Source of the DNA: Gammaproteobacteria bacterium
GTDB taxonomy: Bacteria; Pseudomonadota; Gammaproteobacteria; Thiohalomonadales; Thiohalomonadaceae
Direction: 5' to 3'
NCBI GenBank assembly: GCA_015232955.1
Contig: JADFYS010000007.1
Span: 1-18,765, forward strand
Length of the DNA: 18,765 nucleotides
Shown here: piece after piece, positions 15,503 through 18,765 of the stretch
How positions within the stretch are numbered: the first letter of the stretch is position 1
Layout: every line of letters begins with the position of its first letter
The notes under the pieces: model-generated
Databases searched by the model: none
What the model saw: only the letters and a program-made list of their open reading frames with translations
What the model was told of the DNA's origin: nothing
Program-made: the position numbers and the translations under genes

Positions 15503-17924
15503 TCAGTTTCAGGCCGATATTCTGGATCAAAGCTCCCCGTACGCGACTGATTTTTCGTCGGGTTCGGATACGCTGTTAATCACCTTTGCCGGTATTAGTG
15601 GTGCATTGGGTCTCTTCCCTTTTGAATTTTTTAAGATTACCCGAGGGTTTGCGGTAGATAAAATATTTATTCGGGACTTTGCCCAGTCGTGGTATCACCA
15701 GGGGATGCCGGGTGTGAGTACAACTCTGGAGGGGACGGCAGACTATCTTCGGGATCTCTGCCGACAGCGTGGTTATCGGCGGGTTGTCTGCTTGGGGAAT
15801 TCGATGGGGGGATATGCGGCCTTGGTGGTTGGCCACCTCATAGCTGCGGATGAGATCATCGCCTTCTCTCCTCAGACCTTTCTTGATCAACAGCAGCGTC
15901 AGCAACACGGTGACAATCGATGGCCTGAGGAGATTGCAGCAATCCCGGGGGATCTCGAGCGGAAATGGCTCGATCTCGGGCTGCTCTATAGTGAAAATGG
16001 AAGTTCGAGAAGGGCCAAAGTGGCGATCTACTTCTCCACAGATGAGCGGATCGATGCAGTTCATGCTCGGAAACTGGAAGGGTCTCGCGGAGTGACCCTT
16101 CACCCTTATGAGAATGGGGGACATCAGCTAGTACAGCTACTGCGACGGGAGGGTGAGCTGTATCGCATTCTGCGTAATTCACTCACAACCTTTAGCGAAG
16201 ATAGAGTGGTTTCGGTGTTTCGGGAGAGGGAGGGGGGGAGAGATCTTCTGGATGCGTGTCACAGACACCAACTGGACCCAGCTCTATTTGCCACTTACGC
16301 AGAGCGCTATGGTGATAGTAGTGGTTTTCAGGGGGATCGGCTCTACCGTTTTCTGCTGAACCTTCGGGAACAACTGTGTGAGATTTACAGCTTCCGGCCG
16401 GTGGAGAGTGAGGTGGTCAACGGGCGACCGTTCACCCGGGAGATGTGTCGCCACTGGTATGGTGGCGGCAGTCAGAGGCAACAGATGTTTGGGTTCTATG
16501 TCGATTTTGGTGATGCTGATTACCTGTTACATCTCGCTGTCGGTAGTAATCATCTCCATTTAGGTTTTGTCCGCTACCAGAAGGATCTATCCGGATATAC
16601 TCTGCAACCGATGTCGGAGTCGGAGTTGCGGCCGTTGCAGCAGAGGCTATCGTCCCTGTCGGGGTTCGCCTCTCATCTCACCTTCCGTGGCTGGGGCCAC
16701 CGTTGGTGCTCGGTCGATTTGGGGGACTATAGTGATCTCTCTCACCACCGACAGTACCAGGATCTTGGCGAGTTGGGTGAAAGTTCTCTCTGTCAAATGG
16801 AAATTGCACCGCTAGCTCGTTATTTACAGGAGGAGAGGCGTTTGCGGGAGATGGTTGAGATGGCGATATTTACCCCGGGGCCAGTTCGGATGTATTCCGA
16901 GACATTGAGGATAGGGGCGACTCAGACCCCCTACTTTCGCAATCAACAGTTTTCAGAGATTACTCTGGAGTGTGAGTCTGCCCTGTTGCAACTGGTCAAT
17001 GCCCCTGAGGGGAGTCGGGTGCTCTTTCTCACCGCATCCGGGACAGCGGCGATGGAGGCGACGGTACAAAATCTGCTGGGAGCAGACAACTCTGCTCTGG
17101 TCGTCAATGGCGGCGGTTTTGGGCAGCGATTTGTCGACATCTGTGCGCTGCACAACCTGTCCCACCGCTCCATTCCTATCGGGTGGGGGGAGAACCTTGC
17201 AGATACCTCCGTTCTGCAACCCTCGTCCGGATGCGATACACTGCTCATTAATGCCCATGAGACCTCTCTCGGTCACCTCTACGCGATGGAGGCAGTGGGC
17301 CGATTCTGTCACGAACATGGGTTACTCCATATTGTGGATGCCATCAGTATGTTTGTCACCGATCCTCTCGATATGGATCAGCACCATATGGATGTGGTGA
17401 TCGTCAGCTCGCATAAAGGGTTAGCGCTCCCTCCGGGGTTGTCGATGGTGATCCTCTCACCTCGTGCCATTGCAAGGGTGACTGCGCAGCGTTCACTCTA
17501 TTTTGACTTCAATGCATATCTAAGGGACGGTCTCCGTGGACAGACCCCTTTTACACCGGCAGTGACGATTCTGCTTCAGCTTCATGCCAGGCTTCGACAG
17601 TTACTGCGCGATGGGATTGGCACGCATCAGCGACAGGCGGCACGGGTCGCCCACTATTTTCGCGATGCCATCCAGCCCCTCCCCCTTGCACAATATACCC
17701 CCCATATGCCCAATGCCATGACCACCCTCACCCCGACGGACGGTCGCTCGGCGCTGGAAATCGTCAACCGGCTTGAGCAGGAGTATCAGATTGCAGTTGC
17801 TCCCAATGGGGGTAGCATGCGGGAGAAGATCTTTCGTGTCGCCCATATGGGGAATATGGATGAGCGCTACACCGATATCTTGGTCGATGCGCTGTTTGCT
17901 TATTATAAAATGGAGAGAAAATGA
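15495..17924 (+). CDS. Alpha/beta hydrolase - unnamed module - class V (AEP-type) aminotransferase fusion
   Basis: An 809-aa cytoplasmic protein of three parts. Residues about 20-225 are an alpha/beta hydrolase: nucleophile elbow GNSMGGYAAL (S103), a possible acid in STDERID (D183 or D187) and a catalytic His in GGHQ (H210). Residues about 255-418 match the C-terminal module of the Fic-Mur protein (FYVDFGDADYLLHLAV). Residues about 455-809 are a class V PLP aminotransferase: IFTPGPVRM, LTASGTAAMEA, the cofactor Asp in IVDAISMF (D615) and the PLP lysine in SSHKGLALPPG (K641). This looks like 2-aminoethylphosphonate:pyruvate transaminases and related serine:glyoxylate-type enzymes. The GTG start has AGGAG at 15481-15485, 9 bases upstream, and overlaps the preceding stop. 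The next gene is a cytidylyltransferase joined by an ATGA overlap; the same enzyme pairing occurs in phosphonate pathways. The hydrolase substrate is unknown. Confidence 0.92.
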   Translation: MDSQFQADILDQSSPYATDFSSGSDTLLITFAGISGALGLFPFEFFKITRGFAVDKIFIRDFAQSWYHQGMPGVSTTLEGTADYLRDLCRQRGYRRVVCLGNSMGGYAALVVGHLIAADEIIAFSPQTFLDQQQRQQHGDNRWPEEIAAIPGDLERKWLDLGLLYSENGSSRRAKVAIYFSTDERIDAVHARKLEGSRGVTLHPYENGGHQLVQLLRREGELYRILRNSLTTFSEDRVVSVFREREGGRDLLDACHRHQLDPALFATYAERYGDSSGFQGDRLYRFLLNLREQLCEIYSFRPVESEVVNGRPFTREMCRHWYGGGSQRQQMFGFYVDFGDADYLLHLAVGSNHLHLGFVRYQKDLSGYTLQPMSESELRPLQQRLSSLSGFASHLTFRGWGHRWCSVDLGDYSDLSHHRQYQDLGELGESSLCQMEIAPLARYLQEERRLREMVEMAIFTPGPVRMYSETLRIGATQTPYFRNQQFSEITLECESALLQLVNAPEGSRVLFLTASGTAAMEATVQNLLGADNSALVVNGGGFGQRFVDICALHNLSHRSIPIGWGENLADTSVLQPSSGCDTLLINAHETSLGHLYAMEAVGRFCHEHGLLHIVDAISMFVTDPLDMDQHHMDVVIVSSHKGLALPPGLSMVILSPRAIARVTAQRSLYFDFNAYLRDGLRGQTPFTPAVTILLQLHARLRQLLRDGIGTHQRQAARVAHYFRDAIQPLPLAQYTPHMPNAMTTLTPTDGRSALEIVNRLEQEYQIAVAPNGGSMREKIFRVAHMGNMDERYTDILVDALFAYYKMERK

Positions 17925-18628
17925 GAGTATTGATCATGGCTGCCGGAGTGGGTAGCAGAATTAGTCGTCACCTTCATGGCCAACCGAAGTGTTGCGTCGA
18001 TGTCGCCGGCACACCACTAATACGGCGCACGGTAGAGCAGTTTATCCGCAAGGGGATTTCACAGATCGCCGTGGTCACCGGCTATCAGGAGAAGTTTGTG
18101 ATTAACGCCCTGGAGGGTCTCCCGTACGCCCGCTATTTCAACCCTTTCTACCGCATCGCCAACTCCATTTCCTCTGTCTGGTTTGCGCGTGATTTTCTGG
18201 CGACAGGGGAGAAGGTCCTGATTATGAATGGTGATGTCTTTTTCGATGATTCGGTGATGACCGAGATCCTCGCCGAGGATCGCTCTCCAACGATGCTTTC
18301 AGACTCCACCCGAATTGAGGATGCTGATTACCGTTTTCAGTGGCAGGATGATCTTCTCATCCGTTACGGCAAGGAGTTGAGCAATGAAGAGACCACTGGT
18401 GAGTATGTCGGTATCGGTCTGCTTGAGGGAGAGAGCTTAATCTCCTTTCGCCAACAGATGCTAGAGAGTATCGCCACCGAAGATTACGGCTGCTGGTGGG
18501 AGGAGATCATCTATCGCACTGTAGATAGAGGCGAACAGGTATTTGTGCGCGATATTGCTGGCAAGTTCTGGGCTGAAGTGGACTATATCGAGGACTATAT
18601 GCGGATTCAGGAGTATCTTAAACATTAG
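17921..18628 (+). CDS. LicC/PntC-like nucleotidyltransferase (probable cytidylyltransferase)
   Basis: A 235-aa single-domain sugar-nucleotide-type nucleotidyltransferase, the usual length for the family. Seen are the N-terminal loop MAAGVGSR with a conserved Lys in HGQPK (K23), the metal-binding Asp of MNGDVFF (D105) and a second acidic site, EVDYIEDY (D221), near the C-terminus. NPFYRIANSISSVW (81 region) and the EVD-YIED ending resemble phosphocholine cytidylyltransferase LicC and the phosphonate enzyme PntC more than hexose-1-phosphate transferases. The probable reaction is activation of phosphocholine or 2-aminoethylphosphonate with CTP. The aminotransferase domain immediately upstream (ATGA overlap, GGAGAG at 17912-17917) favours the phosphonate reading, because PntC is known to be linked, sometimes fused, to an AEP transaminase. 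It is the last gene of the cluster within the window. Confidence 0.93.
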   Translation: MRVLIMAAGVGSRISRHLHGQPKCCVDVAGTPLIRRTVEQFIRKGISQIAVVTGYQEKFVINALEGLPYARYFNPFYRIANSISSVWFARDFLATGEKVLIMNGDVFFDDSVMTEILAEDRSPTMLSDSTRIEDADYRFQWQDDLLIRYGKELSNEETTGEYVGIGLLEGESLISFRQQMLESIATEDYGCWWEEIIYRTVDRGEQVFVRDIAGKFWAEVDYIEDYMRIQEYLKH

Positions 18629-18765
18629 TTGAGTGAGTTGGTGGTTTTGAGAAATTCTGAAATCAGTCTTGGGTCAATGCTATTAAGTTTAGTGACTGCG
18701 AAGGGATGTCCGCTACCCGATTGACGGGTGTCGATGGCATGGACGCCATCGTCAAGCCCCCATGG
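18629..18765. other. Gene-free right flank
   Basis: No coding sequence is supported here on either strand. There is no GC-rich stem followed by a T-run after the last stop, so no intrinsic terminator is apparent. The distal half (from about 18694) holds palindromic sequence listed separately. The cluster could continue beyond the edge or stop here. Confidence 0.5.
18714..18751. repeat. Tandem hairpins at the right edge, dispersed-repeat-like
   Basis: Two inverted repeats lie in tandem: ACCCG (18715-18719) with CGGGT (18725-18729) around 5 bases, and CGATGGC (18732-18738) with GCCATCG (18745-18751) around 6 bases. The inner sequence GGCATGGACGCC (18736-18747) matches 11 of 12 bases with the reverse complement of 50-61 at the other end of the window. 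Spacing and composition resemble intergenic palindromic repeats of proteobacteria. With no T-run, a terminator role is less likely. The element appears to continue past the window edge. Confidence 0.5.

Noticed and set aside
15576..16124. A 182-aa open frame on the minus strand
   Set aside because: It is antisense to the alpha/beta hydrolase domain, which has a clear nucleophile elbow; no family features in the antisense product.
18629..18765. Intrinsic terminator after the last gene
   Set aside because: The hairpins at 18715-18751 are not followed by a T-run and lie about 90 bases after the stop; a repeat is more likely.
1..18765. CRISPR array, tRNA, rRNA, integrase or transposase
   Set aside because: No regularly spaced direct repeats, no tRNA-like cloverleaf, no rRNA stretch and no recombinase motif were found on reading both strands.

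Overview
The window is a densely packed, single-direction gene cluster from a bacterium. The slightly GC-rich codon usage, the lipoprotein and Sec signal peptides and the style of intergenic repeat suggest a Gram-negative proteobacterium, probably a gammaproteobacterium. This is an inference: no rRNA, tRNA or housekeeping gene is present to settle it.

Nine genes run on the + strand from about 193 to 18628. Almost all junctions are overlaps (ATGA or GTGGNTA type) or gaps of 3 to 25 bases. The only larger internal gap is 100 bases at 13258-13357, so the genes probably form one operon or two tandem ones. In order they are: (1) a lipoprotein with a sialidase-like beta-propeller; (2) a 1040-aa fusion of a Fic domain, a complete Mur ligase and an unnamed C-terminal module; (3) an 869-aa fusion of a zinc-metallopeptidase-like domain, leucine-rich repeats and an ATP-grasp domain; (4) a 1214-aa fusion of leucine-rich repeats, a TupA-like ATP-grasp, a phosphohistidine swivelling domain and a PPDK/PEP-synthase-type ATP-binding domain; (5) an EctB-like class III aminotransferase; (6) a secreted propeller protein; (7) a secreted metallopeptidase-like plus propeller fusion; (8) an 809-aa fusion of an alpha/beta hydrolase, the same unnamed module as in gene 2, and a class V aminotransferase resembling 2-aminoethylphosphonate transaminases; (9) a LicC/PntC-like cytidylyltransferase.

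The genes are built from a shuffled set of parts. The propeller occurs three times (genes 1, 6, 7), the metallopeptidase-like domain twice (3, 7), the leucine-rich-repeat plus ATP-grasp pair twice (3, 4) and the unnamed module twice (2, 8). The intracellular enzymes offer three amide-ligase-type domains (Mur and two ATP-grasps), a dikinase-type phosphotransfer unit, two PLP aminotransferases (one like the diaminobutyrate maker, one like the aminoethylphosphonate maker) and a nucleotidyl-activating enzyme. My reading, which is inference, is an undescribed pathway that makes and attaches an amide-linked, possibly phosphonate-bearing or diamino-acid-bearing small molecule or cell-surface decoration, with companion exported propeller and peptidase proteins. 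No PEP mutase, NRPS, transporter or regulator is visible inside the window.

The flanks (1-120 and 18694-18765) and the internal gap at 13258-13357 hold short palindromic or dispersed-repeat-like sequence. One motif of about 32 bases occurs both upstream of gene 1 and upstream of gene 7.
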